From an uncultured Roseobacter sp. (lineage in GTDB: Bacteria; Pseudomonadota; Alphaproteobacteria; Rhodobacterales; Rhodobacteraceae): a DNA stretch of 64,000 bases. The notes under the pieces are model-generated. The model did no database searches, was not told the DNA's origin, and saw only the letters and a list, made by a program, of their open reading frames with translations. Where the stretch lies: positions 1,364,001 to 1,428,000 of the forward strand of contig NZ_CANLXG010000001.1 of assembly GCF_947495025.1 (NCBI RefSeq). The letters are read 5' to 3'. A program made the translations under genes and the position numbers. Positions within the stretch are counted from its first letter, which is position 1. Each line of letters opens with the position of its first letter. This document shows, piece by piece, positions 22,067 through 30,949 of the stretch.

Positions 22067-22320
22067 CACGGTCGCTCCGCTGTCACGCGGGACGTGGAAA
22101 GAACCGTCCCGTCGTTGCTGCATGTCAGGCGTACCCTGCGACCCTGATGAAAAAAGGTCAGCCTGACCTTGCCTGCATCTTCGGCCTCCCCTGTCTCAAA
22201 ACGCGAGGTTATTTCGCCTGAGCGCATGAGAGCCTGGATCTCGTCTGCGGGCAGATCGAGTAATTCACCAAGGTCGCGGGCGTCAATTATGGGCTGGTCA
22301 CCACTCATGTCGATTTTCAC
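22066..22320 (-). CDS. DUF6522-like small protein in nor operon
   Basis: 84-residue soluble protein of unknown function. GTG 22320 overlaps the previous stop codon (GTGA); an ATG at 22308 is an alternative. The sequence runs PIIDARDLGELLDLPADEIQ, then a b-rich half RLTFFHQGRRVRLTC. The first half looks like a small helical motif with LDLPADEIQALMRSGEITSR. It is embedded between membrane genes of the nor-nnrS operon, so a role in NO metabolism or regulation is inferred only. Confidence 0.75.
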   Translation of the reverse strand: MKIDMSGDQPIIDARDLGELLDLPADEIQALMRSGEITSRFETGEAEDAGKVRLTFFHQGRRVRLTCSNDGTVLSTSRVTAERP

Positions 22321-22556
22321 TGCACCGTTCCTTTGTCTGCCGTGTCCATCAGATGACGTATGTGTTTTGCGAAATACCATGTGGCAGGAATGCCGAGAAG
22401 CGCTCCGATCAGAACTGAAAGGCCGGTTGACAGGACGGGTCCGCCGACCCAGCTGAAAATCAGGGCGGCAAAGAACACATTCACCGCTGCTGCGCCTGCC
22501 CCGAAGGGGTAGAGCACCAAAGCGATCCTGCGCGCAGACCATGAGGCCCGTTTCAT
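22317..22556 (-). CDS. Small two-helix membrane protein in nor operon
   Basis: 79 residues from MKRASWSARRIALVLY (22556), which overlaps the upstream stop by 4 bases. Two hydrophobic segments (about 12-37 and 40-60) are followed by a short charged tail. I do not recognise the family. The ATGA and GTGA overlaps on both sides argue that it is translated as part of the operon. Confidence 0.72.
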   Translation of the reverse strand: MKRASWSARRIALVLYPFGAGAAAVNVFFAALIFSWVGGPVLSTGLSVLIGALLGIPATWYFAKHIRHLMDTADKGTVQ

Positions 22557-22735
22557 CTGCGCGAAACCAGCCACTGTACCGCCACCATACTGAGAATGAG
22601 CATCAGGCAGGCCAGTGCATACCAGAATTCGGCCGTCGCGGATTGTGCCTGGGGCACCGGCCGGTCAAAGCCTTCCGCAAAAAGGCGCGCGCCCGCGACG
22701 ACAAATATACCGGTGAGAGGAAGAAAGAAGCGCAT
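22553..22735 (-). CDS. Small two-helix membrane protein, NorF-like position
   Basis: 60 residues (MRFFLPLTGIFVVAGARLFAEG...) with two hydrophobic segments separated by a polar, Gln/Ala-rich loop. It follows norD by one base. In Paracoccus and Rhodobacter the nor operon ends with norE and norF, and NorF is a small two-helix protein. Size and position fit, but sequence identity cannot be judged here, so no symbol is given. Confidence 0.68.
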   Translation of the reverse strand: MRFFLPLTGIFVVAGARLFAEGFDRPVPQAQSATAEFWYALACLMLILSMVAVQWLVSRR

Positions 22736-22736
22736 T

Positions 22737-24635
22737 TCAGGTCTCCTGTGTCAGTGTTCTGTAGATGTCGGGCAGCGCGCGCAACAGCCGTTCGGGATCT
22801 GGCAAAAGCGTAAATCCGCCTCGGCCAAAGATGCGGGCAAACCAGTCCTGTCCATCTTCGTCAATCACAACGCCATGCAGGCTCTGACACGCGGCACGGG
22901 CTTCGCGCACGGCCATATGGCTGTCTTCAATGCCGTGCTGGCCCTCATAGTGGTCCAGATCATTCGGTTTACCATCGGTCAGGACGATCAACAGTTTGCG
23001 GGCACCGGGTTCCTCGGCCAGTTGGGCGCTGACATGCCGGATCGCGGCGCCGAGCCGGGTGTAATGGCCGGGTTTCAGCGCGCCGATACTGGCGGTGACT
23101 GATGGCGAAACAGGGGCGTCGAAGCCCTTGCAGCGGGTCAGGAACACTCTGTCACGGCGCAGTGACGAAAACCCCCAGATGCCACAGCGATCACCGGCAG
23201 CGTCGATCCCTGTGGCCAATGCCGCCATCGTGTCACGTGCCACGTCGATGACCGAGGTGTCGCCAATCGCCGCTTCGGTGGACCGCGACGTGTCGATCAG
23301 GAAGGCAACCGACACGTCGCGATCTTTCTGACGCGCTGCCTGCCAGATACGGTCGGATCCGCGCCCCGTGGCAACCATATCCGCCCGCGCTGTCAGAACA
23401 GCATCAAGATCGATTTCTGCCCCGTCGATCTGGCGGGGTTGCAGCACCCGGCGTGGGCGCAGGGCCTCGAACTGGCGTCGGACCTCACGGACATAGCGGG
23501 CGTTGGGTGTGTAGGTTTCCCCTTCGGCCACCGCAGGCGCATCAAGCACCCGGCAGTGATCCTGCATATAGCTGCGTGACCTGTGGTTCCATTCCGGATA
23601 GGTGTGCACGCCCGCCAGCGCCTCGTGATCGGCATCGGCCGGCGACAGGTCGAGATGCAGGCGCAACCGCGTGGCGACCTTGCGATCCTGTTTCGAAAGC
23701 GTGATCCGGTCCTGATCGTCAGCAGCCTTCCGGGCGTTTTCGTCATCGTCGTCATCGACGCTGCGATTGATATTCATGGATTCGACCCAGGACAGGATTG
23801 ATTCAAAGCGGTGAATGATGAAGCTGTCCTTGCGGTTCTGCTGGTCCTGATCCTTGCGCTCTCCCAGCTTGCGGTTGCTGAGGGCGGCATCGGGCGCCGG
23901 TGCGGCTGGATCGGTGTCGGCATCTTCAGCGGCCTGTCCGCCGGAGCCGGGACGTTCAAAGCGCAGCCAGATCGGAACCGGGGCAGCCGGCAGATAACTG
24001 CGTGCCTCGGCATTTACAGTCTCTGTCGCGGGCACCTTGCCGCGCAGCTGGTCGCAGATTGCCTGTTCCATTGCCGCCTCCTGTGCCGGGCGGTGCATTT
24101 CTGTCCGATGGTCTGCGCAGAACGTGGCCATTACCTGATAGCTCTCCCGCAGTCCGGGGCAGGCCAGATACGCCCTTTCTGCAGCCGCTCCATTGGCGAG
24201 AATCTGCGCCCGGTCCAGTCCGGGACCGCCACTGCCCGGATCAGGTGCATCCACCACGGTCACTGCGGCCAGCGCCGTCAGCCAGAAGAAAGCGGCACGG
24301 TTAAGAACTGCATCAGGAAAAGCCTCCATGACAGGTGGCAGGGCCAGCCGTTCGCCGTCAAAGCGTGCCACCCATTCGCGATCCCGTTCAGCGCCGAGCT
24401 TGCGGCGCATCACCTGACGGTGCTGCACCACACTCGATGCGACTTCGACCAGTTCGACGCCTGGTGCGCCGCCAAGCGCACGAAACAACACCACGAGACT
24501 GGGGCGGACGGAGGCCAGTGTGACGCCCGCATCCGGATAGGTGACGCCTGCGCCAATCCCATGGGCCATGTTGTGCCAGAGGTTTCCAACCGTTTCTTCG
24601 GGCTCCATGAGATCGCGCAGATGCATCGCCGTCAC
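22737..24635 (-). CDS. norD: Nitric oxide reductase activation protein NorD
   Basis: Needed to assemble active NO reductase, acting with the NorQ AAA+ ATPase. It has 632 residues. The C-terminal von Willebrand A domain has an intact MIDAS motif (LIDTSRSTEA, DxSxS), and KLLIVLTDGKPNDLDHYEG follows. The middle region is acidic and low in complexity. GTG 24635 overlaps the norQ stop (GTGA); an ATG nine bases downstream is possible. Confidence 0.92.
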   Translation of the reverse strand: MTAMHLRDLMEPEETVGNLWHNMAHGIGAGVTYPDAGVTLASVRPSLVVLFRALGGAPGVELVEVASSVVQHRQVMRRKLGAERDREWVARFDGERLALPPVMEAFPDAVLNRAAFFWLTALAAVTVVDAPDPGSGGPGLDRAQILANGAAAERAYLACPGLRESYQVMATFCADHRTEMHRPAQEAAMEQAICDQLRGKVPATETVNAEARSYLPAAPVPIWLRFERPGSGGQAAEDADTDPAAPAPDAALSNRKLGERKDQDQQNRKDSFIIHRFESILSWVESMNINRSVDDDDDENARKAADDQDRITLSKQDRKVATRLRLHLDLSPADADHEALAGVHTYPEWNHRSRSYMQDHCRVLDAPAVAEGETYTPNARYVREVRRQFEALRPRRVLQPRQIDGAEIDLDAVLTARADMVATGRGSDRIWQAARQKDRDVSVAFLIDTSRSTEAAIGDTSVIDVARDTMAALATGIDAAGDRCGIWGFSSLRRDRVFLTRCKGFDAPVSPSVTASIGALKPGHYTRLGAAIRHVSAQLAEEPGARKLLIVLTDGKPNDLDHYEGQHGIEDSHMAVREARAACQSLHGVVIDEDGQDWFARIFGRGGFTLLPDPERLLRALPDIYRTLTQET

Positions 24636-25426
24636 CCGTAGACTGTGCTGACCAGGTCGCGCAGCGCCTGCTGCACATCCGGCTCATCGCTCAGCGGTTC
24701 TATGATGGCCGCTTCCAGCGCCTGGGTGACGCCCATACCGCCCGCCATAAGCGTCGCGGCATAGATCAGCAGGCGGGTGGAAACGCCTTCCTCGAGGTCC
24801 ATTCCGCTGAGCTTGCGGATGTGGCCTGCCAGCCGGACCAGAGGTGCGGCACGTCCCGGCTCCAGCCCGCTTTCTGAAGCAACGACCGCGATCTCGGTTT
24901 CCGCCTCGGGGAAGTCGAAACTGATCGACAGAAAACGCTGCCGGGTCGAGGGTTTTAGCCGCTTGAGCACGTTCTGATAGCCGGGGTTGTAGCTGGCCAC
25001 CAGCATGAACTCCCGCGGTGCCGCCAGTTCCTCGCCGGTGCGGTCGATCATCAGTGTGCGCCGCGTGTCCGTCAGTGGATGCAGCACCACAGTTACATCC
25101 TTGCGGGCCTCCACCACCTCGTCGAGGTAACAAATGCCGCCTTCCCGCACGGCGCGGGTCAGGGGGCCATCGACCCAGACGGTCTCACCACCCTTGAGCA
25201 AGTAGCGCCCGATCAGATCGGCGGCGGACAGATCGTCATGGCAGGCCACGGTGTAAAGCGGCTTACCGAGACGCGCCGCCATATGTTCGACGAAACGCGT
25301 CTTGCCGCAACCGGTCGGCCCCTTCAGAAGAAGGGGCAAACCGTTGTCCTGGGCCATCTCGAACAGATCGCATTCGCGACCGGTTGCCTTATAGAACGGC
25401 AGTCTGGGTTGAGTTGCGATGTTCAT
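24632..25426 (-). CDS. norQ: Nitric oxide reductase activation ATPase NorQ
   Basis: MoxR-class AAA+ ATPase of 264 residues that inserts non-haem iron into NorB together with NorD. Walker A is GPTGCGKTRFVEHMA, Walker B CYLDEVVEAR, and sensor MLVASYNPGYQ. It starts 4 bases after norB stops and overlaps norD, within norCBQD. Confidence 0.94.
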   Translation of the reverse strand: MNIATQPRLPFYKATGRECDLFEMAQDNGLPLLLKGPTGCGKTRFVEHMAARLGKPLYTVACHDDLSAADLIGRYLLKGGETVWVDGPLTRAVREGGICYLDEVVEARKDVTVVLHPLTDTRRTLMIDRTGEELAAPREFMLVASYNPGYQNVLKRLKPSTRQRFLSISFDFPEAETEIAVVASESGLEPGRAAPLVRLAGHIRKLSGMDLEEGVSTRLLIYAATLMAGGMGVTQALEAAIIEPLSDEPDVQQALRDLVSTVYG

Positions 25427-25429
25427 TGC

Positions 25430-26779
25430 TCATTCTCCCGGAACAGATGCCGCAGGACCCGGCGTGATGATCTCGGCCCTCCGGACAACCAGCATGGAGT
25501 AGATGAACAGGAGCGCCCCAAGCACGACCGCCGCCCCTGCGCCAAAGCGCATCAGGTAGAAGATCGACAGGCTCTCCTGCACGTCCATGTAATAGTCACC
25601 CACAACCCGCTGCATGTGCGTCTGGATGGTGCCCGCGAAGGTCAGCACAAAGGTCATGAAGGCCATGCCACCGGTCATCAGCCAGAAGGACGCCATGTTG
25701 AGTACCTGGTTATACGGCGCGCGCTCTTTCAGCATCGGCATCGCATAGGTGAACATCGCAAGGTTCAGCGCCACGTAGGCCCCGTAGAATGCGAGATGCC
25801 CGTGTGCCGCGGTAATCTGCGTGCCGTGGCTGTAGAAGTTGACCCCATGCAGCGTATGCAGGAAACCCCAGACGCCCGCGCCAAAGAAGGCCACTGTGCT
25901 GGACCCCAGGGACCACAGCAATGCGGCCTTGTTGGGGTGGTTCTTGCGGCCCTTCCAGACCATGACAAAGGCAAAGGACATCATCAGGAAGAACGGGATC
26001 ACCTCGAAGGTCGAGAAGACCGATCCGACCCACTGCCAGTATCCCGGAAGTCCGATCCAGTAGAAATGGTGCCCGGTGCCGAGGATGCCTGAGAAGAGCG
26101 CGGTGGCGACAATGACATAGAGCCATTTTTCCACCACTTCGCGATCCACGCCTGTCAGCTTGAGAAGCAGGAAGGCAAGGATTGCCGCCATCACCAGTTC
26201 CCAGGTTGCTTCGACCCACAGGTGCACGACGAACCACCAGTACATTTTGTCGAGGCTGAGGTTGTCCGGGTTAATGAAGGCGAAAACCCACAGCAGCGAC
26301 AACAGCCACAGGCCCATGAGCAACACGCCCGTAATCGCGGTTTTCCTGCCCGCCAGAACGGTCATGGAGATATTGAGCAGAAAGATCAGAGCAGCGACGA
26401 GAATGCCGAACTTGACCCAGAGGGGTTGCTCCAGAAACTCGCGGCCTCCGTGGATGCCCACGAGGTAGCTGCCGACAGCGCCCAGCGTGCCGACCAGCAG
26501 GATGATGAGCTGCAGATAGGCCAGTCCGGGCGACCAGATCTCGCGCTCGGACTCCTCAGGAATGAGAAAATAGGCAGCGCCGAAAAAGCCCAGCAAAAGC
26601 CAGACGATCAGTGCATTGGTGTGGATCATCCGGATTACGTTGAACGGCAGGATTTCCGAAAGAAAGTTGGGAGAGACGTAAATCCACCCTGCGACCAGGC
26701 CACCCAGCACCTGCACCCCGAACAGCGCCATTGCCGCGAGGAAGTACCAGTAAGCCACTTTTTGTGATTGATATTTCAT
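25430..26779 (-). CDS. norB: Nitric oxide reductase large subunit
   Basis: Catalytic subunit of the cytochrome c-dependent NO reductase (2 NO to N2O) in the inner membrane. It has 449 residues and twelve hydrophobic helices. The haem-copper superfamily ligands are visible: HTNALIVWL (haem b), HLWVEATWE with the conserved glutamates, GTGHHFYW (FeB histidines) and HGHLAFYGAYV (haem b3/b). Followed by norQ. Confidence 0.96.
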   Translation of the reverse strand: MKYQSQKVAYWYFLAAMALFGVQVLGGLVAGWIYVSPNFLSEILPFNVIRMIHTNALIVWLLLGFFGAAYFLIPEESEREIWSPGLAYLQLIILLVGTLGAVGSYLVGIHGGREFLEQPLWVKFGILVAALIFLLNISMTVLAGRKTAITGVLLMGLWLLSLLWVFAFINPDNLSLDKMYWWFVVHLWVEATWELVMAAILAFLLLKLTGVDREVVEKWLYVIVATALFSGILGTGHHFYWIGLPGYWQWVGSVFSTFEVIPFFLMMSFAFVMVWKGRKNHPNKAALLWSLGSSTVAFFGAGVWGFLHTLHGVNFYSHGTQITAAHGHLAFYGAYVALNLAMFTYAMPMLKERAPYNQVLNMASFWLMTGGMAFMTFVLTFAGTIQTHMQRVVGDYYMDVQESLSIFYLMRFGAGAAVVLGALLFIYSMLVVRRAEIITPGPAASVPGE

Positions 26780-26800
26780 GTTTTTCTCCTTTCTCGCGGC

Positions 26801-27253
26801 TCAGCCGGCATCATTGGGCGGCCAGCCCTGCGTATCGGTCTGGTCCGCCCAGCGCAGAAACTCCGCGAGGCCACGGAGATCTTCGTCGGTCATGTCATAG
26901 GCTGGCATCTGGCGACGGCCCTCGATGCCGCTCGGCTGGCCTTCGATCCAGGCTTTCAGCGTTTCAAACGCGTCTTCCGGATCTTCGAGAACGCCCCAGC
27001 GCGTCATCACATTCCCAAGCTCCGGTGCGAAGTAGGCGCCCTCGCCGTGCAGGCTGTGACAGTTGATGCAGGAATGTCGCTCCCACACATGCTTGCCATG
27101 GATCACCGCTTCGCTCAGCGGCATTCCTGCCGTCGACACCCTGACAACGTATTGGTGGGACTGGACGGTCATCGCCACAAAGACGACGACAAAAAACAGC
27201 GAGCCTCCGTAAAAGATGTTTCGCGCCCGCGATTTTGTGAGAAATTCCGCCAT
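26801..27253 (-). CDS. norC: Nitric oxide reductase cytochrome c subunit
   Basis: Membrane-anchored monohaem cytochrome c that feeds electrons to NorB; 150 residues. An N-terminal signal-anchor spans about residues 13-31. The haem site CINCH lies at 62-66, and a later methionine in MPAYDMTDED is the likely axial ligand. First gene of the nor operon, behind a TTGCG-N4-AACAA box centred about 67 bases upstream. Confidence 0.95.
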   Translation of the reverse strand: MAEFLTKSRARNIFYGGSLFFVVVFVAMTVQSHQYVVRVSTAGMPLSEAVIHGKHVWERHSCINCHSLHGEGAYFAPELGNVMTRWGVLEDPEDAFETLKAWIEGQPSGIEGRRQMPAYDMTDEDLRGLAEFLRWADQTDTQGWPPNDAG

Positions 27254-27313
27254 AGGTTGGCCTCCTTGGAATTCTGGATGACCGATTGGTAGCCGCCTGC
27301 GGATTTCCGGAGT

Positions 27314-27327
27314 TTGCGCTGCAACAA
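27314..27327. promoter_or_regulatory. Nnr/FNR-type operator at norC
   Basis: TTGCGCTGCAACAA is a 14-bp FNR-family dyad (TTG-N8-CAA). Read toward norC it is TTGTTGCAGCGCAA, differing by one base from the box at 28387. NO-sensing regulators of the Nnr/DNR group prefer TTGCG-type half-sites. It may also serve the divergent DUF1858 gene. Confidence 0.72.
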
Positions 27328-27375
27328 CGTTCAGGCGGATTTATCGCCTAACCTGATGCAATGAAGGAGAACGCC

Positions 27376-27588
27376 ATGGCGCACCCCAGACCGGATGACC
27401 CCGACCTGTCTTTAGCCGACCTGATGACGCGATGGCCGGAAACCATTGCCGTGTTCAATCGCCACCGGATGCTGTGTGTTGGCTGCCTGATCAGCCCGTT
27501 TCATACGATCGTGGACTGCTGTCAGGAATATGATCTGGATGAAACCGCATTTCTGGCTGAACTGGTGCATGCCGCCGGCATCGGGTGA
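27376..27588 (+). CDS. DUF1858 family small cysteine protein
   Basis: 70-residue protein with MLCVGCLISPFHTIVDCC, the CxxC-centred core of the DUF1858/ScdA N-terminal domain family often found with hybrid-cluster and NO-repair proteins. The start is ATG 27376; the in-frame ATG at 27361 is part of the AAGGAG ribosome binding site. It is divergent from norC and converges on the Crp/Fnr regulator. A redox or iron-sulfur repair role in nitrosative stress is inferred. Confidence 0.82.
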   Translation: MAHPRPDDPDLSLADLMTRWPETIAVFNRHRMLCVGCLISPFHTIVDCCQEYDLDETAFLAELVHAAGIG

Positions 27589-27591
27589 TCC

Positions 27592-28308
27592 TTATCTCTG
27601 GCTCAGCATCACGAGGGCATGCGGATCCAGAACGGTGATCCGCTTTCGCCTGCTCTGAACCAGTCCCTGTTTTTCCCAACTGCTCAGCAACCGGCTCACG
27701 GTGTGCAGGGTGGTTGCGGTCAGTTCCGACAGATCCTGCCGGGTGATCGGGAAATCAATCTCGATCCCGTTGTCGACCTTGCGTCCGGTCTGATTGATCA
27801 GCCTCAGCATGGCGTTTGCCACCCGCTGTTCCACCTGTTGTGTGGCCATCTCTACGATGCGGTTGTTCAGTTCGCTGACACGTTTTCCGACCGTCTTGTA
27901 ACTCTCTGTGGAAAATCCGTCGTAATCAGACACAAAACTGTCCCACAACCGCATCGGCCAGCTCAGCGCGACAGAGTCAGTCGCAGTTATTGCCGTAGCG
28001 GGATAGGTGTCCCGTCCGATGGCCCTGGCGATGCCCAGAAGCTGGCCCGCTGGTATATGCAGCGCTGTAACCTGTTCACCGGTGGGTGTGATGCGCACCA
28101 CCCGGACATACCCATCAAGCAGCATGAAAAAGCGTTCGGCTTCGGCCCCCTCGTCAAAGATCGCCACGCCTTCATCGTATCTGCGCGAGGTCGCCTGATC
28201 CAGGATCGTGCGGATGTCGCGCGGCTCCAGCCGCGAGAACGGCGGAAGATGCGTCAGCAGACTTTCGTCAAGTCGTGGCAATGTCCTGCGGGCCGGTAAT
28301 TCATTCAT
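27592..28308 (-). CDS. Crp/Fnr family regulator, Nnr/DNR-like
   Basis: 238-residue transcription factor. The N-terminal cyclic-nucleotide-binding fold includes FDEGAEAERFFMLLDGYVRV. The C-terminal winged helix-turn-helix is ITRQDLSELTATTLHTVSRL followed by LLSSWEKQGLV. It contains no cysteines, so it cannot carry an Fnr-type 4Fe-4S cluster; this and its place between nor and nir genes suggest a haem-based NO sensor of the Nnr/DnrD/DNR class. The shared intergenic box at 28387 could mediate autoregulation. Confidence 0.88.
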   Translation of the reverse strand: MNELPARRTLPRLDESLLTHLPPFSRLEPRDIRTILDQATSRRYDEGVAIFDEGAEAERFFMLLDGYVRVVRITPTGEQVTALHIPAGQLLGIARAIGRDTYPATAITATDSVALSWPMRLWDSFVSDYDGFSTESYKTVGKRVSELNNRIVEMATQQVEQRVANAMLRLINQTGRKVDNGIEIDFPITRQDLSELTATTLHTVSRLLSSWEKQGLVQSRRKRITVLDPHALVMLSQR

Positions 28309-28386
28309 GCACGGATGTTGTCACGAAAGCACCGTGCAGCGCCACTGAATTGCGCGGCAAAGGCCTGTCCGGAACTTCCAAACTCT

Positions 28387-28400
28387 TTGTTCCAGCGCAA
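28387..28400. promoter_or_regulatory. Nnr/FNR-type operator upstream of pseudoazurin-nirK
   Basis: TTGTTCCAGCGCAA, a 14-bp FNR-family dyad, is centred about 72 bases before the pseudoazurin ATG and about 85 before the divergent regulator start. It matches the norC box (read on the minus strand) at 13 of 14 positions. Confidence 0.75.
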
Positions 28401-28465
28401 AGTACGTAGCACGCCCTCAGGTAATCCTTGGATCAACAGAAATACTGATCTGAAAGGAAGCACCA

Positions 28466-28897
28466 ATGATCCGTACATTCGCTACTGGCCTCGTACTGGC
28501 CGCACTCATGAGTGGCGCCGCATTCGCAGAAACCTTCGAGGTCCGGATGCTCAACAAGGGTTCTGACGGGGAACGCATGGTGTTCGAACCAGCCTTCATC
28601 CAGGCACAACCCGGCGACACCGTCAGGTTTATCGCGGCCGACAAGGGCCATAATGCCGAGGTCAACAAAGGCATGCTGCCCGAAGGCGCAGAAGCCTTCA
28701 AAGGCAAGATCAACGAAGAGATCGAGGTCACTCTGGACGCAGAAGGCGTTTACGGGGTGATCTGCAAGCCGCACTTTGCCATGGGCATGGTGATGACCAT
28801 CGCAGTTGGCGACGCGGAGGTACCCGAAGGTTTCTTTGAGGGTCGCGTGCCACCGAAAGCCAGAGAGCGCTTTGAGGCTCAGCTCGGCAACATCTGA
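28466..28897 (+). CDS. Pseudoazurin (blue copper electron carrier)
   Basis: Periplasmic type 1 copper protein that donates electrons to NirK. It has 143 residues with a signal peptide of about 21-22 residues (ending GAAFA). Copper ligands are His62, Cys100, His103 and Met108 of the precursor (KGHNAEV and GVICKPHFAMGM). The spacing agrees with the His40/Cys78/His81/Met86 set of known pseudoazurins. Upstream of nirK by 68 bases, probably co-transcribed. Confidence 0.95.
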   Translation: MIRTFATGLVLAALMSGAAFAETFEVRMLNKGSDGERMVFEPAFIQAQPGDTVRFIAADKGHNAEVNKGMLPEGAEAFKGKINEEIEVTLDAEGVYGVICKPHFAMGMVMTIAVGDAEVPEGFFEGRVPPKARERFEAQLGNI

Positions 28898-28965
28898 ATC
28901 CATTCCAATCGTCGGAGGACACGTTCCAGTGACCCCCGACCAACCAGACCTCAGAGGAGGGAACC

Positions 28966-30183
28966 ATGACCAAATTCATCAATCCGGGACTCATGAAGAC
29001 CAGCCGGCGCAATGTCCTGCGCGGCAGTATGCTTGCAGGAGCCGCCGCCATGACAGGTACTGCTGCGATGGCAAAACCGCGCGCGCCAAAGCTGAACGGC
29101 ATCAACAGAACTTCGAACAACCTCTACCGTGTTGCTGAAAAGGAAGAAGCTGCCAGCAATGCCAGGGCGGCTGATCTGTCCGGCTACACCCGGGTCAGAC
29201 AGGAACTCGTGGCCCCTCCTTTCGCGCCCGAGCATGAGCAGGTGGCGACCGGTGGGCCGAAAATCGTCGAGATCACCATGGAGACCGAGGAACGTCTGAT
29301 GGTTGTCGATGAGGACAACGGTGCCAGCGTCTGGGCACTGACCTACAACGGGTCCGTTCCGGGGCCGCTGATCATCGTGCACGAAGGCGACATGGTTGAG
29401 CTGACCCTGCGCAACCCGACTTCCAGCATGATGGAGCACAATATCGACTTCCACGCCTCGACAGGTGCTCTGGGTGGCGGTGGCCTGACCCACGTCTATC
29501 CCGGCGAGGAATGCGTGCTGCGCTGGAAGGCGACCAAGCCCGGATGCTTCACCTATCACTGCGCACCTGGCGGGGACATGATCCCCTATCACGTCACCCA
29601 CGGTATGAACGGTGCCATCATGGTGCTGCCGCGCGACGGACTGAAGGACAAGGACGGCAATCCGCTGCGCTATGACCGTATCGCCTATTTCGGCGAGCAG
29701 GACTACTATCTGCCCAAAGACGAAAACGGCGACTACCGCACATACGAGGCCGCCGGTGACGACTACGCCGACAGTCTTGAGGTGATGCGTGGTCTGATCC
29801 CGACCCATTCGGTCTTCAACGGTGCCGTTGGTGCCCTGACCGGCGAGGGTGCGATCAGGGCGGGCGTGGGAGAGACCGTCCTGATGATCCACAACCAGGC
29901 GAACCGCGATTCCCGCCCTCACCTCATCGGCGGGCACGGCAACTATGTCTGGGAGTCCTCCTTTACCGATCCGCCACTGCAGGACATGGAAACCTGGTTC
30001 GTGCGTGGCGGCAGTGCTGTGGCCGCGATGTACACCTTCGAACAACCGGGCGTCTACGCCTACGTCAACCACAACCTGATCGAAGGTGTGATGCTGGGTG
30101 CGACCGCGCATGTTGTGGTCGAAGGCCAGTGGGACAATGCGCTCATGGAGCAGGTCGTCGCCCCGCACAGTTTCGAAACCTGA
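28966..30183 (+). CDS. nirK: Copper-containing nitrite reductase
   Basis: Reduces nitrite to NO in the periplasm. It has 405 residues with a Tat-type leader ([17 protein letters not shown]). Two cupredoxin domains are present. Type 1 and type 2 copper ligands are seen in [31 protein letters not shown] (Cys, His, Met) and [11 protein letters not shown] in domain two. A strong ribosome site (GAGGAGGG) precedes the ATG. Class I NirK-type sequence. Followed by nirV after 16 bases. Confidence 0.97.
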   Translation: MTKFINPGLMKTSRRNVLRGSMLAGAAAMTGTAAMAKPRAPKLNGINRTSNNLYRVAEKEEAASNARAADLSGYTRVRQELVAPPFAPEHEQVATGGPKIVEITMETEERLMVVDEDNGASVWALTYNGSVPGPLIIVHEGDMVELTLRNPTSSMMEHNIDFHASTGALGGGGLTHVYPGEECVLRWKATKPGCFTYHCAPGGDMIPYHVTHGMNGAIMVLPRDGLKDKDGNPLRYDRIAYFGEQDYYLPKDENGDYRTYEAAGDDYADSLEVMRGLIPTHSVFNGAVGALTGEGAIRAGVGETVLMIHNQANRDSRPHLIGGHGNYVWESSFTDPPLQDMETWFVRGGSAVAAMYTFEQPGVYAYVNHNLIEGVMLGATAHVVVEGQWDNALMEQVVAPHSFET

Positions 30184-30199
30184 CACAGGAGAAGCACCG

Positions 30200-30949
30200 A
30201 TGTCCGCCGCTGCATACTCAGAAAGAAGAACTGGAAAGATGTCTCTCCGCTTCATCATTCCGGGTCTTGCAGCGTTCGGCATTGCATGGGCCGCGTTCCA
30301 TCAGCGCGGCCCGGATCCGGACTATTTGCCTGTGATGGCCGAGCAGGCCGTCGTTATGCCGGACGGCCATTTGGTATATGTTCAGAAATTCGAGGTCACA
30401 GTAGCCGAATGGAACAGATGTGCCGACGACGATGCATGTCATCTCACTTTGCGGACGCGTCCTGACCAGGATCCTGCCGTTACACCAGCGACCGGTCTGA
30501 GCTACGCAGATGTTCAGCAATACCTCTCCTGGATCAACGGCAGAAGTCGTCACGACTTCAGGCTGCCGAATGCCGCAGAATGGGGTGTCATGGCTGCCGA
30601 TGTACTTCCGGAGAAACCCGACCCACTGTTTACAGACCCGGCATTGACCTGGGCGTCGAGTTACCTCATCGAAGGCCAGGCCCCCCGGGCGCTCAGGCCG
30701 CAGGGCAGCTTTTCTGTCTCCCCGGAAGGCATCGCAGATCTCGATGGCAGCGTGTGGGAATGGACCATGGAATGCTATGACGGACCCTACAGTGGATTGG
30801 CTGCCGATCGCTGTCCTGCGTTTTTCGTGGGAGGCGAACACCTTGCAGCTATGTCCTATCTGATCAGAGATCCCGCACGGGGCGGGTGCGCGGTCGGGAC
30901 ACCGCCTGCTCACCTCGGGCTGCGCCTCGTCAGTGACAAACCTGTCTGA
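30200..30949 (+). CDS. nirV: NirV-like protein (formylglycine-generating-enzyme fold)
   Basis: 249 residues with an N-terminal signal-anchor (FIIPGLAAFGIAWAAF) and a SUMF1/FGE-type domain: VQKFEVTVAEWNRC, SYADVQQYLSWINGRS, RLPNAAEWG, DLDGSVWEWTMECYDG, and a C-terminal LGLRLVS. NirV genes follow nirK in many denitrifiers; their function is not established. Start ATG 30200 with AGGAGAAG before it; reading frame upstream overlaps nirK and is not used. Confidence 0.87.
   Translation: MSAAAYSERRTGKMSLRFIIPGLAAFGIAWAAFHQRGPDPDYLPVMAEQAVVMPDGHLVYVQKFEVTVAEWNRCADDDACHLTLRTRPDQDPAVTPATGLSYADVQQYLSWINGRSRHDFRLPNAAEWGVMAADVLPEKPDPLFTDPALTWASSYLIEGQAPRALRPQGSFSVSPEGIADLDGSVWEWTMECYDGPYSGLAADRCPAFFVGGEHLAAMSYLIRDPARGGCAVGTPPAHLGLRLVSDKPV

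Noticed and set aside
28951..30282. A 443-codon minus-strand frame opposite nirK
   Set aside because: nirK on the plus strand has complete copper-ligand motifs; the antisense frame has none.
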